A stretch of DNA of 64,000 nt from Lentilactobacillus buchneri (GCF_018314255.1 NZ_CP073066.1:2046001-2110000); one strand, 5' to 3'. Shown: positions 8,077 through 19,685, counted from the first letter of the stretch. Made by a program: numbers and translations. The notes: generated from the letters alone by a model not told the origin.

Positions 8077-9792
8077 ATGAAAAACGAAATCAAAGTAATG
8101 GCGATTGGTGGGGCCCGCGAAAATGGCAAAAACATGTACGCGGTCGATATCAATGGCGGTATTTATATTTTGGACTGTGGTCTAAAATACCCGGAAAATG
8201 AATTGTTGGGAATTGACGTTGTTATTCCCGATTTTAGCTGGCTTGAAGAGAATAAAGATCGCATTGTCGGTGTTTTCTTAACACATGGCCATGCAGATTC
8301 GATTGGCGCAATTTCTTATTTCCTGAGCAAATTCGATGTTCCCGTCTTCGGATCTGAAATGACAATTGAACTCGCTAAAATTAACGTCTCCGACTCTGAA
8401 GAAGTTAAGCACTTCGATGACTTTCACGTTGTCAGTGATCGCAGTGAAATTGATTTTGAAGACATTAAGGTTACTTTCTTCAAGACGACACACTCGATTC
8501 CCGGTTCACTCGGGATTGCGTTGCATACATCAAATGGAATCATCGTTTATACCGGTGACTTTAAATTTGACCAAACAGCGGCGCCAATCTATCAAACAAA
8601 TTATTCAGCGTTGACCCAGCTTGGTGATGAGGGTGTTTTGGCATTACTTGATGATTCAAGCAATGCTGAGAACCCAAATCCCAGTGCCTCTGAAAAGAAG
8701 ATCGCAGAATATATTTATGATACCTTCAATTATCAAAACAGCCGGATTATTGTCGCCGGTGTCGCCTCAAACATTTTAAGAATGCAGCAGGTCTTCAATG
8801 CCGCCGCCAGAACCGGTCGCAGAGTCTATTTAACCGGCCATGACCTGGAACGGATTGTCAAGACTGCCATGGGATTGAATACACTTAAACTGCCAGAAGA
8901 CGATTTGTTGATTAGCTCACTGGACGAGCTTAAAAAAATGGCCCCTGATAAAGTTGTCATCATTCAAACCGGCAAAATGGGCGAACCAATCAAAGCGATT
9001 CAGCGGATGGCGAATAAAGAACAAAGTGATATTAATATTGAGCCTGGCGATCTGGTCTTTATCACGACAACCCCGTCAACTGCCATGGAAACAACGGTTG
9101 CCAAGACGCGTGACATGGTTTACCGTGCCGATGGCGAAGTCAAGATGATTTCTGATGAGATGAATTCATCGGGGGATGCCAGTCAAGCTGATTTACAGTT
9201 GCTGATGAATTTATTACATCCTAAGTATATTATCCCAGTCCAAGGGGAATACCGATTACTGGAAGCCAATGCTCAACTGGCCAAAGAAATCGGCTATACT
9301 GATGATCAAATCGTTATTCCTGCCAAGGGTGATGTGATCTCGATTTCAGAAGATGACATTCATTTGGGCAAGGGAGTTGACCTTGCGGATACCATGATTG
9401 ACGGTATCGGTATTGGTGATATTGGCAACATTGTCCTTCGCGATCGAAAGGTACTCTCGGAAGATGGCATTTTTGTAGCAGTTGTGACGATTGACCGCAA
9501 AAAGAAGCGGATTGTGTCCACTCCCAAATTGACATCCAGAGGATTTGTTTACGTCAAAGCCAACAAAGACTTGATGAAGGACGCCGCCGGGATTATCGAA
9601 AAGACGGTTACCAACAACCTTGAACACAAAGAGTTCGATTGGAGTAACCTTAAGCAGGACGTTCGCGAGGATCTGAGTGATTACCTGTATAAACAAACCA
9701 AGCGGCGACCGGTTATTTTACCAGTTATTATGGAAGTTAACCAACACCATAAACGTTCAAAGAAAAAGCAAAAAGCAGCTGAAAAAAATTAG
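8077..9792 (+). CDS. rnjB: Ribonuclease J2
   Basis: Beta-CASP metallo-beta-lactamase ribonuclease of 571 residues. In Firmicutes RNase J2 pairs with J1 in mRNA turnover and 5' processing. The catalytic-site motif reads THGHADSIG (about residues 68-76) rather than the HxHxDH of active enzymes, which is the degenerate form typical of J2; hence the rnjB call and not rnjA. The beta-CASP segment and a C-terminal dimerisation region follow, ending in a Lys-rich tail. Ribosome site GAGGTGAA precedes the ATG. The gene stands between rpsO and a TPR gene, with a terminator after it. Confidence 0.9.
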   Translation: MKNEIKVMAIGGARENGKNMYAVDINGGIYILDCGLKYPENELLGIDVVIPDFSWLEENKDRIVGVFLTHGHADSIGAISYFLSKFDVPVFGSEMTIELAKINVSDSEEVKHFDDFHVVSDRSEIDFEDIKVTFFKTTHSIPGSLGIALHTSNGIIVYTGDFKFDQTAAPIYQTNYSALTQLGDEGVLALLDDSSNAENPNPSASEKKIAEYIYDTFNYQNSRIIVAGVASNILRMQQVFNAAARTGRRVYLTGHDLERIVKTAMGLNTLKLPEDDLLISSLDELKKMAPDKVVIIQTGKMGEPIKAIQRMANKEQSDINIEPGDLVFITTTPSTAMETTVAKTRDMVYRADGEVKMISDEMNSSGDASQADLQLLMNLLHPKYIIPVQGEYRLLEANAQLAKEIGYTDDQIVIPAKGDVISISEDDIHLGKGVDLADTMIDGIGIGDIGNIVLRDRKVLSEDGIFVAVVTIDRKKKRIVSTPKLTSRGFVYVKANKDLMKDAAGIIEKTVTNNLEHKEFDWSNLKQDVREDLSDYLYKQTKRRPVILPVIMEVNQHHKRSKKKQKAAEKN

Positions 9793-9801
9793 CCAACTGA
9801 G

Positions 9802-9833
9802 CGAGTAATTCATTCTTTTGAATTGCTCGTTTT
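9802..9833 (+). terminator. Terminator after RNase J2
   Basis: Stem CGAGTAATTCA / TGAATTGCTCG with one G-U pair, then TTTT. Confidence 0.8.
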
Positions 9834-9860
9834 CTATCTCTACACGGTATGGAGGAAAAG

Positions 9861-10790
9861 ATGACTGAGATGATAAAAAACGATCGCGTCATCCTGTTGA
9901 GTGCTCAAGAGGATTTGCGGGATGGCCGTTATAATCAGGTCGTAAATAAGGCAGAGCATTTGTTGGGAAAATATCCGCAATCCGTGGAATTGAACGATTT
10001 GTATGCAAATGCGTTGTACCATTTGAAAAGATATGCCGATGCCGGACAAGTTGTGGCCGATTTTGCCGGGAGTTTCATCGCTCAACCAAGGTATCAAGGC
10101 CATGCGATGGAGATCCTTTTGGCCAACAATCTGTTCATGTCTGCCCGAGAGGTGCTTGCCCAGGTATCGACTTCAAAGAAGGGGGAGTGGAAGCAAAGAA
10201 TCGTGACTGCTGAAAACGATTATCGTCAACAGCATTCAACCGAGCTGGCGGCGAAGTCACGTAAATTTGCCTATCTTGGGGCACTTTCCGTCACTGAGCA
10301 GGTTCATGAGGTTCAAGCAGCGCTTCATCTGCCACTAAATGAATATTTGTCGGCCGCCAAGACATTACTGAATGATCCGTTTGGGTGGCAGGTTTCGAAA
10401 ACGCAGGTCTTGTTACAATTAATGAAAGCTCAAGTTTCTGAAAACGTTGATTTGATCTGGTTGGATGGAAAGACCCATACGATAAGTTTGGACGAATTAA
10501 AACCATTGGAGAAAATCGATGCTTTTGTGCGTGTTCTTCAAATTGTTGAGCAACAATTTGCTGATAAGGACCCAATCAAATTGGATTTGCTGGAAAGAGA
10601 ATTATTCACTCAGAGTAATTATATTTACCCCTATTTTGATGATGTGATGACTGAACCCAACTTCTGGGCACAGGCAATTATTGCCCAATCGTTTGGTGAG
10701 CCGTTGCCCGCCAAGACACAACAGCAGCAAAGAATGTTATCTTGGATCAACCAGATTCATGATCAGGAAATTAAAATTGGTCTCATATAA
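9861..10790 (+). CDS. TPR-repeat protein of unknown function
   Basis: 309 residues with an N-terminal tetratricopeptide-like helical region (about 15-75, motif LLGKYPQSVELNDLYANALY). No signal peptide or membrane segment is visible, so it is probably cytoplasmic. It lies between the RNase J2 and tuf genes, a conserved place in lactobacilli, but its role is not known to me. Start ATG 9861 follows GGAGGAAAAG; the ATG at 9849 would overlap that ribosome site. A complex-scaffolding role is only inferred from the fold. Confidence 0.75.
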   Translation: MTEMIKNDRVILLSAQEDLRDGRYNQVVNKAEHLLGKYPQSVELNDLYANALYHLKRYADAGQVVADFAGSFIAQPRYQGHAMEILLANNLFMSAREVLAQVSTSKKGEWKQRIVTAENDYRQQHSTELAAKSRKFAYLGALSVTEQVHEVQAALHLPLNEYLSAAKTLLNDPFGWQVSKTQVLLQLMKAQVSENVDLIWLDGKTHTISLDELKPLEKIDAFVRVLQIVEQQFADKDPIKLDLLERELFTQSNYIYPYFDDVMTEPNFWAQAIIAQSFGEPLPAKTQQQQRMLSWINQIHDQEIKIGLI

Positions 10791-10822
10791 CTGAATTATT
10801 TTCGGAAAATAAAGGGAATCTG

Positions 10823-10851
10823 TTTACAAACATTACCAGTATCGATATAAT
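10823..10851 (+). promoter_or_regulatory. tuf promoter, upstream
   Basis: -35 TTTACA (10823-10828), 17-base spacer, -10 TATAAT (10846-10851). First of two tandem promoter-like sites before tuf. Confidence 0.6.
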
Positions 10852-10880
10852 ACTTAAGGATTCTTCGAAAATTGACTACT

Positions 10881-10908
10881 TTGTCTTTTCCAGAAGATGT
10901 AGTATAAT
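10881..10908 (+). promoter_or_regulatory. tuf promoter, downstream
   Basis: -35 TTGTCT (10881-10886), 16-base spacer, perfect -10 TATAAT (10903-10908), about 65 bases before the tuf start codon. Confidence 0.65.
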
Positions 10909-10972
10909 AACACTTAGAAATGCATTGATGCGAAATTGATGTAATTCTTGAAAACAACAGGAGGTTTCATTA

Positions 10973-12160
<1,188 letters not shown>

Positions 12161-12181
12161 TTTTTATCATTAGACACACTT

Positions 12182-12214
12182 AAGCTGTGAGGATAATTCC
12201 TCGCAGCTTTTTTT
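12182..12214 (+). terminator. tuf terminator
   Basis: Stem AAGCTGTGAGGA / TCCTCGCAGCTT with one G-U pair and a run of seven T. Confidence 0.9.
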
Positions 12215-12240
12215 ATGTTTTTAGTTCGTTTGAAATTAAT

Positions 12241-12269
12241 TTTACATTTTATGATTAATACGTTAAAAT
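12241..12269 (+). promoter_or_regulatory. tig promoter
   Basis: -35 TTTACA (12241-12246), 17-base spacer, -10 TAAAAT (12264-12269). Confidence 0.55.
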
Positions 12270-12327
12270 AACAATGTTATGCAATTATGAAATTGTAAAA
12301 AATTCTTTTGGTCTCGGAGGAAAAAAG

Positions 12328-13662
12328 ATGTCTGCAAAATGGGAAAAGAAAGGTACCAATGATGGCGAATTAACATTCGAAATTGGTACAGATTCAATCA
12401 AATCAGGATTAGATCGTGCATTTAAAAAGAATAAGAACAGCATTCGGGTACCCGGCTTCCGTAAAGGAAAGGTTCCACGTCAGATTTTCACTAAGATGTA
12501 TGGTGAAGAAGCATTGTACGAAGATGCCCTCAACATTCTCTTGCCTGACGAATATGAAAAAGCCGTTCAAGACGCTAAGATCGAACCAGTTGACCAACCT
12601 AAGATTAACGTTGAGTCAATGGAAAAGGGCAAGCCTTGGGTTATTAAAGCTAACGTTACCGTTAATCCAGAAGTTAAGCTTGGCGATTACAAAGGCTTGA
12701 GTGTGCCTAAACAAAATACCCGTGTCTATCAAAAAGACGTTGACGCTGAATTGGAAAAGAAGCGTGAAAGCCAAGCTGAATTGGTTCTTAAAGAAGACAA
12801 GGCTGCTGAGAAGGGCGATACTGTTGTTATCGACTTCGAAGGAAGCATTGACGGCAAGCCATTTGAAGGTGGCAGTGCTGAAAACCATTCTCTTGAACTG
12901 GGCTCAAACTCATTTATCCCAGGCTTTGAAGATCAGTTAATTGGTCACAAAGCCGGCGATGAAGTTGAAGTAAAGGTTACCTTCCCTAAAGATTACCAAG
13001 CTAAAGATTTAGCAAATAAGGAAGCCATCTTTAAAACCAAGATTCATGAAGTTAAGACAAAAGAATTGCCTAAATTAGACAATGACTTTGCCAAGGATGT
13101 TGACGAAGATGTTGACAGTCTTGATGAATTGAAGGAAAAGATCAAAGAAGACCTCAAGTCACAAAAGAAGTCTGAAGCTCGTGATGCCATCGAAGACGCT
13201 GCAATCAGTGAAGCAACTGATAATGCAGAAGTTAAAGACATCCCGCAAGCTATGATTGACGAAGATATTCAACGTCAAATGGATCAATATCTTGCTGGCA
13301 TGCAACAACAAGGGATCAACCAGGACATGTACTTCCAGTTAACTGGAACTAAGCCTGAAGACCTTAAGAAGCAATTTGCTGACGGTGCTGAGAAGCGGGT
13401 TAAGACTAACTTGGTTCTTGAAGCAATTGTTGCCAAAGAGAAGATTGAGCCATCAGAAGATGATGTTAAGGCTGAGGTGAAGAACCTTGCCAAACAATAT
13501 GGCATGAAGGAAGACGCTGTTCGCAGTGCCTTGACTGAAGACATGTTGAAACATGATATTGCAATCAAGCAAGCAATTGATATGATTGTTGATTCATCAA
13601 AGCAAGACGCCAAAGCAAAATCAACTGAAAAGGATTCAACTGAAGCCAGCTCAGAAAAATAG
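12328..13662 (+). CDS. tig: Trigger factor
   Basis: Ribosome-bound chaperone and peptidyl-prolyl isomerase, 444 residues. It has an N-terminal ribosome-binding domain with the signature [10 protein letters not shown] (about residues 40-49), an FKBP-type isomerase domain (about 150-240, motif [10 protein letters not shown]), and a long helical C-terminal chaperone domain with a charged tail. Start ATG 12328 has CGGAGG 8 bases before it; the longer frame from 12274 has no ribosome site. It precedes clpX, the usual order, but a terminator lies between them. Confidence 0.96.
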   Translation: MSAKWEKKGTNDGELTFEIGTDSIKSGLDRAFKKNKNSIRVPGFRKGKVPRQIFTKMYGEEALYEDALNILLPDEYEKAVQDAKIEPVDQPKINVESMEKGKPWVIKANVTVNPEVKLGDYKGLSVPKQNTRVYQKDVDAELEKKRESQAELVLKEDKAAEKGDTVVIDFEGSIDGKPFEGGSAENHSLELGSNSFIPGFEDQLIGHKAGDEVEVKVTFPKDYQAKDLANKEAIFKTKIHEVKTKELPKLDNDFAKDVDEDVDSLDELKEKIKEDLKSQKKSEARDAIEDAAISEATDNAEVKDIPQAMIDEDIQRQMDQYLAGMQQQGINQDMYFQLTGTKPEDLKKQFADGAEKRVKTNLVLEAIVAKEKIEPSEDDVKAEVKNLAKQYGMKEDAVRSALTEDMLKHDIAIKQAIDMIVDSSKQDAKAKSTEKDSTEASSEK

Positions 13663-13676
13663 CTTTTTGCTTAATT

Positions 13677-13708
13677 AAAAGACCCGTTATTTTGACGGGT
13701 CTTTTTTT
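13677..13708 (+). terminator. tig terminator
   Basis: Stem AAAGACCCGT / ACGGGTCTTT and a run of T. Confidence 0.92.
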
Positions 13709-13816
13709 AAGGATAAAGCCGATTAATTGCAATTTGTATGTGATATGGTAAAGTTACTCTTAGTTGATTACTACTAATTGTATTTAAAGTCCATCTCGGA
13801 TGGAGGAGTGAATAAT

Positions 13817-15064
13817 TTGTTTGAAGATAATGAATCAAGCGGGCCTATTACTTGCTCGTTTTGTGGGAAAACACAGGATCAAGTGAAAAAGATCGTCGCT
13901 GGTCCTGGCGTTTATATTTGTAATGAATGTATCGATTTATGTAAAGAAATCATCGATGAAGAATTGGCACCTGAAAAATCATCAGACGATTTACTCAAAG
14001 TTTTGACGCCAGCTCAAATTCTGGACAAGTTAAATGAATTTGTGATTGGTCAAGAAAATGCCAAGCGGACACTTTCCGTTGCCGTATATAACCACTACAA
14101 ACGGGTTAACGAAATGATTAGCGAACCTGATGATGATTTGGAGCTTCAAAAGAGTAACATTTGTATCATCGGCCCGACTGGCTCAGGTAAGACTTACCTG
14201 GCTCAGACAATGGCTAAAATTTTGAATGTCCCATTTGCCATTGCCGACGCAACAACGTTGACTGAAGCTGGGTATGTTGGTGAAGATGTTGAAAATATCC
14301 TGCTGAAACTGCTGCAGAACGCTGATTATGACGTTGAACGAGCAGAGCATGGGATTATCTACATTGATGAAATTGATAAGATTGCCAAAAAATCTGAAAA
14401 TGTTTCAATTACCCGTGACGTATCCGGTGAGGGTGTTCAACAAGCCTTATTGAAGATTCTTGAAGGAACAATTGCCAACGTGCCGCCTCAGGGTGGTCGT
14501 AAGCATCCACAACAAGAATTTATTCAAATTGATACGACGAACATCTTGTTTATCGTTGGTGGCGCCTTTGATGGGATTGAAGGAATTGTCAAGAGTCGCC
14601 TTGGCGATAAGACAATTGGTTTCGGTACCAACTCAGATGAAGCTGCTAAGGTCGATGCCAAAAACATCATGCAGTCGGTTATTCCAGAAGACTTATTGAA
14701 GTTTGGCTTGATTCCCGAATTCATTGGTCGTCTACCGATTTTGACCGCATTGGATAAGCTTGATGAACACGATCTGGTTCGCATTTTAACTGAGCCTAAG
14801 AACGCTTTGGTTAAACAATACAAGAAGTTAATTGAACTTGATGGTGCCGAACTGGAATTTGCGCCTGGCGCATTGGAGAAGATGGCTCAACTCGCAATTG
14901 CCCGTGATACTGGCGCTCGTGGCCTTCGCTCAATCATCGAAGGCGTCATGCGTGACATTATGTTTGACCTGCCGAGTCGAAACGATGTCTCCAAGGTCAT
15001 CATTACCCCAGAGACTGTGACGGATCATAAGGAACCGGAATTAATCTTAAAACAAGCATCGTAA
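13817..15064 (+). CDS. clpX: ClpX, ATPase subunit of ClpXP
   Basis: AAA+ unfoldase that feeds proteins to ClpP, 415 residues. An N-terminal zinc-binding domain (CSFC and CNEC, about residues 13-36) is followed by Walker A GPTGSGKT, pore loop GYVGEDVE, Walker [11 protein letters not shown], and the RKH pore motif in GGRKHPQQ. I start at TTG 13817, since GGAGG lies 10 bases upstream and the resulting N-terminus (MFEDNE) matches the family; the frame from ATG 13778 overlaps the ribosome site. engB follows after a terminator. Confidence 0.96.
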   Translation: MFEDNESSGPITCSFCGKTQDQVKKIVAGPGVYICNECIDLCKEIIDEELAPEKSSDDLLKVLTPAQILDKLNEFVIGQENAKRTLSVAVYNHYKRVNEMISEPDDDLELQKSNICIIGPTGSGKTYLAQTMAKILNVPFAIADATTLTEAGYVGEDVENILLKLLQNADYDVERAEHGIIYIDEIDKIAKKSENVSITRDVSGEGVQQALLKILEGTIANVPPQGGRKHPQQEFIQIDTTNILFIVGGAFDGIEGIVKSRLGDKTIGFGTNSDEAAKVDAKNIMQSVIPEDLLKFGLIPEFIGRLPILTALDKLDEHDLVRILTEPKNALVKQYKKLIELDGAELEFAPGALEKMAQLAIARDTGARGLRSIIEGVMRDIMFDLPSRNDVSKVIITPETVTDHKEPELILKQAS

Positions 15065-15069
15065 TTCCT

Positions 15070-15117
15070 AGAAATCTGATGTAGACTTTAGATAGCTTAC
15101 TGTCAGATTTCTTTTTT
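15070..15117 (+). terminator. clpX terminator
   Basis: Stem GAAATCTGA / TCAGATTTC with a longer loop, then TTTTTT. Confidence 0.75.
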
Positions 15118-15151
15118 ATTCACACATTTTATTCATTGAAGGAGTGGTTTC

Positions 15152-15739
15152 ATGGAAGTTCACAACGTCGACCTTACGATTAGTGCTGTCGCAGAAAAAC
15201 AATATCCAAATACACAATTTCCAGAAATAGCATTGGTAGGTCGGTCAAATGTTGGTAAATCTTCCCTGACCAATGTGTTGATCAATCGCAACAAATTTGC
15301 TCGGACGTCCAGTCAGCCGGGGAAAACTCAAACCCTGAATTTCTACAACATCGAAGATAAGCTGTACTTTGTGGATGTCCCTGGATACGGTTATGCAAAG
15401 GCATCCAAAGCCAGTCGGGAAAAATGGGGCCGCATGATTGAAACCTATTTAACCAAACGTGAACAGCTGCGGGGGGTCATTACCCTGGTTGATGGTCGCC
15501 ATGCGCCAACTGACGACGATGTTTCGATGCATAATTGGTTGAAGTATTACAATATTCCAATGTTAACGGTTGCGACCAAAATGGATAAAATCTCCAGCGG
15601 GAAATGGAACAAGCAGGAATCATTGATCAAAAAGACACTGCAGTTGGATGCCTATGAACCACTCATTTTGTTCTCCGCTTTGACAAAAACGGGTAAAAAC
15701 GAGATTTGGCGTTGGATTGAGGGGAGAATGAAACGATGA
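15152..15739 (+). CDS. engB: EngB/YsxC ribosome-biogenesis GTPase
   Basis: Essential GTPase (YihA/YsxC family) for late 50S assembly, 195 residues. G motifs are clear: GRSNVGKSS (P-loop), the TSSQPGKT switch, DVPGYG, and TKMD for base specificity. AGGAGTGG precedes the ATG. The stop codon TGA overlaps the ATG of the next gene (ATGA), so the MazG-like gene is translated from the same message. The position after clpX is conserved in Firmicutes. Confidence 0.95.
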   Translation: MEVHNVDLTISAVAEKQYPNTQFPEIALVGRSNVGKSSLTNVLINRNKFARTSSQPGKTQTLNFYNIEDKLYFVDVPGYGYAKASKASREKWGRMIETYLTKREQLRGVITLVDGRHAPTDDDVSMHNWLKYYNIPMLTVATKMDKISSGKWNKQESLIKKTLQLDAYEPLILFSALTKTGKNEIWRWIEGRMKR

Positions 15740-16047
15740 ATTTTGATGACTATCAAAAGGCAGCCAATCGGACACTGATGGGTAACGAGCAGGTTTTAAC
15801 TAACTGTGCACTGGGACTCACCGGAGAATCCGGTGAAGTTGCTGACTTAATTCGGAAATATACTTTTCAAAGCAAGAGGCTCGATCATGATGAATTGGTT
15901 AAGGAGATGGGGGACGTCTTGTGGTACCTGTCCCAAATCTCAGAGTGGGCCGACATTCCATTTGATGAGGTCGCTACCGACAACATCAAACGGCTCGAAA
16001 AACGTTATCCTGAGCAATCAGGTGGCGTTAATCAAGTGAATATTTAA
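15736..16047 (+). CDS. MazG-like nucleotide pyrophosphohydrolase
   Basis: All-alpha NTP pyrophosphohydrolase of 103 residues. The magnesium-binding pattern is visible: [10 protein letters not shown] followed by EMGDVLWYL, matching ExxE plus ExxD of MazG-like proteins. Such enzymes split non-canonical or excess NTPs; the exact substrate here is unknown. It overlaps engB by four bases and is followed by a terminator, so the two genes form a small operon. Confidence 0.85.
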   Translation: MNFDDYQKAANRTLMGNEQVLTNCALGLTGESGEVADLIRKYTFQSKRLDHDELVKEMGDVLWYLSQISEWADIPFDEVATDNIKRLEKRYPEQSGGVNQVNI

Positions 16048-16060
16048 GGATCAATTTAGA

Positions 16061-16090
16061 AGCAGTCATTTTGAGATGGCTGCTTTTTTT
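16061..16090 (+). terminator. Terminator after the engB operon
   Basis: Stem AGCAGTCAT / ATGGCTGCT with wobble pairs, then seven T. Confidence 0.8.
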
Positions 16091-16172
16091 GCAGCAATTT
16101 CTGGCAAAATGACCTCTTATTTGCATATTCGACATAATATTTTCACAAATAATGAATAAAACATAAAAACAG

Positions 16173-16201
16173 TTGCATTAAATGAATATTGGTGTTAATC
16201 T
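16173..16201 (+). promoter_or_regulatory. Possible argGH promoter
   Basis: -35 TTGCAT (16173-16178), 17-base spacer, -10 TAATCT (16196-16201). The spacer and the bases before it carry AATGAATA-like half sites that could be ArgR boxes; this is suggestive only. Confidence 0.4.
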
Positions 16202-16240
16202 CAATACATTGAATTTTTCAGAAGATAAGAGGGAATATAT

Positions 16241-17536
16241 ATGTCAGAAAATAATAAAGTCATTTTAGCTTACTCCGGTGGCCTTGATACCTCCGTTGCA
16301 ATTGCCTGGTTGAAAGACAAAGGTTACGATGTCGTCGCTTGCTGCATTAACGTTGGTGAAGGAAAAGATCTCGATTTCATCAAGCAAAAGGCACTGAACG
16401 TTGGTGCTGTTAAGGCTTACGTCATCGATGCCCTGGATGAATTTGCCGACAACTATGCTGCTGTGGCTCTGAAGGCCAACGCGATGTATGAAGGGTCATA
16501 CCCGTTGATTTCAGCTTTGTCACGTCCTTTGATTTCTAAGACGTTGGTTCAAATTGCCCATCAAGAGCATGCCGTTGCCGTTGCCCATGGTTGTACCGGC
16601 AAAGGAAACGATCAAGTTCGTTTTGAAGTGGCCATCCACGGCCTCAATCCTCAGCTTGAAGTGTTGAGCCCAGTTCGTGATTGGCACTGGTCACGTGAGC
16701 AAGAGATTGAATACGCAAAGGATCACAATATTCCAATTCCAATTGATTTGGACTCACCATACTCAATTGATGCCAATATTTGGGGCCGTGCAAACGAAGC
16801 CGGTATTTTGGAAGATCCATGGCAAAGTGCCCCTGAAGATGCATTTGCAATTACCAATCCAATTGAAAATACGCCAGATACCCCCACTGAAGTTGAAATT
16901 ACTTTTGAAAAGGGAATTCCAACTGAATTAAACGGCAAGAAAATGAAATTTGCTGACATTATCCAAGAACTCAATGAAACTGCCGGTGAAAATGGAGTTG
17001 GCCGAATTGACCATATTGAAAACCGTCTAGTCGGAATCAAATCTCGAGAAGTGTATGAAGCCCCGGCTGCAACGGTGCTGTTAAAAGCCCATAAAGAGCT
17101 GGAAGACTTAACATTTGAACGTGACTTGGCCCATTTCAAGCCAACTATTGAAAAACAACTGAGTGAACTTGTTTATAATGCACTGTGGTTCTCACCACTG
17201 ATGGATTCAATTCAAGCATTCATTGATAAATCACAAGAGGTCGTTAACGGCGTCATTAAATTGCAACTGTTTAAAGGTAACGTGATGGTTCTTGGTCGCA
17301 AATCAGATTCTTCACTTTACGACAAGGATCTGGCAACTTACACTTCTTCTGATTCATTTGACCAAGAAGCTGCCAAGGGCTTCATCAAGCTTTGGGGACT
17401 GCCAACCCAGGTTTATCAACAAGTTGCCCTGAAAAATAAGAACGCACAGTTCGTTCAAGCAGTTACCAAGTCTCAGTTAAAGGACAAAGTGACGGTTCAT
17501 GAACACAATTCTGCACATACAGGAGCTAAGAAATAA
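16241..17536 (+). CDS. argG: Argininosuccinate synthase
   Basis: Joins citrulline and aspartate with ATP to make argininosuccinate. 431 residues: N-terminal PP-loop AYSGGLDTS, citrulline and aspartate-binding region ([14 protein letters not shown]), and a C-terminal oligomerisation part. The length is the longer form, about 20-30 residues more than the typical 400. GAGGGAATATAT precedes the ATG. argH begins on the very next base, so the two are co-transcribed. No other arginine biosynthesis gene is next to them. Confidence 0.96.
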   Translation: MSENNKVILAYSGGLDTSVAIAWLKDKGYDVVACCINVGEGKDLDFIKQKALNVGAVKAYVIDALDEFADNYAAVALKANAMYEGSYPLISALSRPLISKTLVQIAHQEHAVAVAHGCTGKGNDQVRFEVAIHGLNPQLEVLSPVRDWHWSREQEIEYAKDHNIPIPIDLDSPYSIDANIWGRANEAGILEDPWQSAPEDAFAITNPIENTPDTPTEVEITFEKGIPTELNGKKMKFADIIQELNETAGENGVGRIDHIENRLVGIKSREVYEAPAATVLLKAHKELEDLTFERDLAHFKPTIEKQLSELVYNALWFSPLMDSIQAFIDKSQEVVNGVIKLQLFKGNVMVLGRKSDSSLYDKDLATYTSSDSFDQEAAKGFIKLWGLPTQVYQQVALKNKNAQFVQAVTKSQLKDKVTVHEHNSAHTGAKK

Positions 17537-18919
17537 ATGAGTACTAAGAAACTATGGGGTGGTCGATTTCAAGAACAAGCAGCGCAATGGGTTGATCAAT
17601 TTGGGGCCTCAATTTCGTTTGACCAGTTAATGGCCGATGAAGATATTGAGGGCTCACTTGCCCATGTCAAAATGCTTGGGCACACTAAAATTTTGCCAAC
17701 GGCTGATGTCGACCAGATTGTCGCCGGCCTCAACGGACTCCGAGAGGACCTTCATGCAGGTAAATTGCATTTTACCGTTGAAAACGAAGACATTCACATG
17801 AATATCGAAGCTTTATTAACCGAGCGAATCGGATCCGTTGCCGGCAAGCTGCATACTGCCCGTTCACGAAACGATCAGGTTGCAACCGACTTTCATTTAT
17901 ACTTGAAGAATCGCTTGCCACAAGTCATCGATGAAATCACGACGTTGCAGAAAACGTTGGTTGAGATGGCTGAAAAAAATGTTGAGACCATTATGCCAGG
18001 CTATACCCATTTGCAACACGCCCAACCGATTTCATATGGTCACTATCTGATGGCCTATTATCAGATGCTCAAACGTGACAAGGAACGGTTTGCTTTCAAT
18101 ATGAAGCATACGGACATCATGCCTTTGGGCGCTGCCGCGCTTGCTGGGACGACTTTTCCCATTGATCGGGAATACACTGCCAAAGAGTTGGATTTCGGTC
18201 AAATTTATCCAAATTCCCTGGATGCTGTTTCCGACCGTGATTTTGCTTTGGAGTTTTTAAGCAACAGTTCAATTTTAATGATGCATCTGTCTCGTTTCTG
18301 TGAAGAAATCAGCATGTGGGTCAGCCACGAGTTTAAGTATCTGGAATTAAGCGATGCTTATACGACTGGCAGCTCGATTATGCCCCAAAAAAAGAATCCG
18401 GACATGGCTGAGTTAATCCGTGGTAAATCTGGTCGGGTATACGGCCACTTAATTGGCTTGTTGTCTACGATGAAGTCTTTACCCTTGGCCTATAATAAGG
18501 ATCTTCAAGAGGACAAGGAGGGGACTTTTGATACGGTCAAAACCTTATTGCCTTCCTTAAAAGTGTTTAACGGGATGCTAAAAACCGCCAAACCCAACGT
18601 TGAGCGGATGAAGCAGGCCACTGAGAATGACTTTTCCAATGCCACAGAACTGGCTGATTATTTGGCTGCCAAGGGGATCCCCTTCCGTGAAGCCCACGGG
18701 ATCGTTGGTAAACTGGTTTTAAAGGGCATTGAGACCCACCAGAACCTCCAAGACATGTCCTTAGAGGAACTACAGGCAGCTTCACCTAAAATCCAAGAGG
18801 ACGTCTATCACGACCTTAAATCAGAGGTGGCAGTTGAACGTCGTCATTCATATGGCGGCACCGGATTTGACCAAGTGCGGCTACAGATCAAAAATGCCAA
18901 GAAGGAACTTGGCGAATAG
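17537..18919 (+). CDS. argH: Argininosuccinate lyase
   Basis: Splits argininosuccinate into arginine and fumarate. 460 residues of the fumarase/aspartase superfamily with the signature [12 protein letters not shown] (about residues 281-292) and the HTARSRNDQ substrate-binding motif. It begins directly after the argG stop codon, with AGGAGC inside the argG end as ribosome site. A strong bidirectional terminator follows. Confidence 0.97.
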   Translation: MSTKKLWGGRFQEQAAQWVDQFGASISFDQLMADEDIEGSLAHVKMLGHTKILPTADVDQIVAGLNGLREDLHAGKLHFTVENEDIHMNIEALLTERIGSVAGKLHTARSRNDQVATDFHLYLKNRLPQVIDEITTLQKTLVEMAEKNVETIMPGYTHLQHAQPISYGHYLMAYYQMLKRDKERFAFNMKHTDIMPLGAAALAGTTFPIDREYTAKELDFGQIYPNSLDAVSDRDFALEFLSNSSILMMHLSRFCEEISMWVSHEFKYLELSDAYTTGSSIMPQKKNPDMAELIRGKSGRVYGHLIGLLSTMKSLPLAYNKDLQEDKEGTFDTVKTLLPSLKVFNGMLKTAKPNVERMKQATENDFSNATELADYLAAKGIPFREAHGIVGKLVLKGIETHQNLQDMSLEELQAASPKIQEDVYHDLKSEVAVERRHSYGGTGFDQVRLQIKNAKKELGE

Positions 18920-18956
18920 TTATTGTGTAAATGATATATATTTTCTGACAAAAATA

Positions 18957-18995
18957 AAACGAGGCACCGCTGAATCAGCGGCGCCTCGTTTTTCA
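18957..18995 (+). terminator. argGH terminator
   Basis: Stem AACGAGGCACCGCTGA / TCAGCGGCGCCTCGTT with one mismatch, then TTTTT. It marks the start of a gene-poor gap carrying two structured repeats. Confidence 0.92.
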
Positions 18996-19071
18996 TTGTG
19001 TATATATTGGATTGAGTGGTGAGAATGCTGTTGGTGGATCCTTAAGCAGTTGTTCGTTACACTCTGATTAA

Positions 19072-19188
19072 AATGTGTTCCGACGGGTCAGATGCTAACT
19101 TCTAAAGGCACTTCAATTCAAATCCCAAAACCAGGGATTTAAATCAAAGCGCCTTTAGAAACCGCATCTCCCGGCCCTCGTCACACTC
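19072..19188 (-). repeat. Rod-hairpin element E1 (first of a tandem pair)
   Basis: Long imperfect inverted repeat, best paired when read on the minus strand. Read that way: outer GTGT / ACAC, then GAC-GA-GGGCC / GACCC-GTC (two-base bulge, one mismatch), AGATGC / GCATCT, TTCTAAAGGCGCTT / AAGTGCCTTTAGAA, and a terminal AAATCCC / GGGATTT hairpin. Closely matches E2, but the stem bases differ in a pair-preserving way. A leftover of the linking unit at about 19054-19078 suggests a third, lost copy. Confidence 0.8.
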
Positions 19189-19195
19189 TGATCGA

Positions 19196-19312
19196 AACGT
19201 GTTCCGACGCAACTGGGGCTAACTTCTAAGGACACTTCAATTCAAATCCCAAAACCAGGGATTTAAATCAAAGTGCCCTTAGAAACCGCCCCAACCGTTG
19301 CTAGTCACACTC
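19196..19312 (-). repeat. Rod-hairpin element E2
   Basis: Same architecture as E1. Minus-strand pairs: GTGT / ACAC, GAC-TA-GCAAC / GTTGC-GTC, GGTT bulge, GGGGC / GCCCC, TTCTAAGGGCACTT / AAGTGTCCTTAGAA with one G-U, and the same terminal hairpin. Where E1 has AGATGC / GCATCT, E2 has GGGGC / GCCCC, so both sides of the stem changed together. It lies directly 3' of the small minus-strand gene at 19316. Confidence 0.8.
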
Positions 19313-19315
19313 TGA

Positions 19316-19486
19316 CTAGAACCATCTCTTCTTCTTTTCCGGTTTTTCTTCATTCTTGCGTTTTTTATCTTTATCTTTTTTATCGTGTTTTAAGAACTTA
19401 TCACGCTTTTTATCTTCCGGATCCATTTCGGCAAACTTGCCGAACATCGCATCCATGTCGTTTTGGCGATTGACCTTTAATGCCAT
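19316..19486 (-). CDS. Small basic, Lys/Asp-rich protein
   Basis: A 56-residue protein starting MALKVNRQNDMDAMF and ending in a strongly charged Lys/Asp/Glu tail with final KKKRWF. GGAGATG lies 7 bases before the ATG. No membrane segment. It resembles in outline the short SPJ_0845-type proteins of Lactobacillales (MAL start, FGKF-type core, charged tail), but that is only an impression. Function unknown. Its 3' region contains the structured repeats E2 and E1, which could be part of its transcript. Confidence 0.6.
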   Translation of the reverse strand: MALKVNRQNDMDAMFGKFAEMDPEDKKRDKFLKHDKKDKDKKRKNEEKPEKKKRWF

Positions 19487-19685
19487 TGAGATTCATCTCC
19501 TTACCCTTTTCGTCATAACTATAGCAAATCTGACCGCAAAAGTCACATTTGTTGGCCATTACTCACTTTTTGATGCATAAATGTATTAATTATGTATAAA
19601 TACGACTTAATTAAGATTTTTCTTGCATAAAATATATTTTGGGTGTAATGTATTGGTTATTATAAATTTGGAAGAGGGAAACTTG

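Noticed and set aside
8284..8301. Loss of the HxHxDH active site in the RNase J gene as a sign of decay
   Set aside because: HGHADS is the normal degenerate form of RNase J2 in Firmicutes; the rest of the gene is intact.
19072..19312. Direct repeats at 19.1-19.3 kb as a CRISPR array
   Set aside because: Only two long units, each an inverted repeat with no short regular spacers, and no cas genes.
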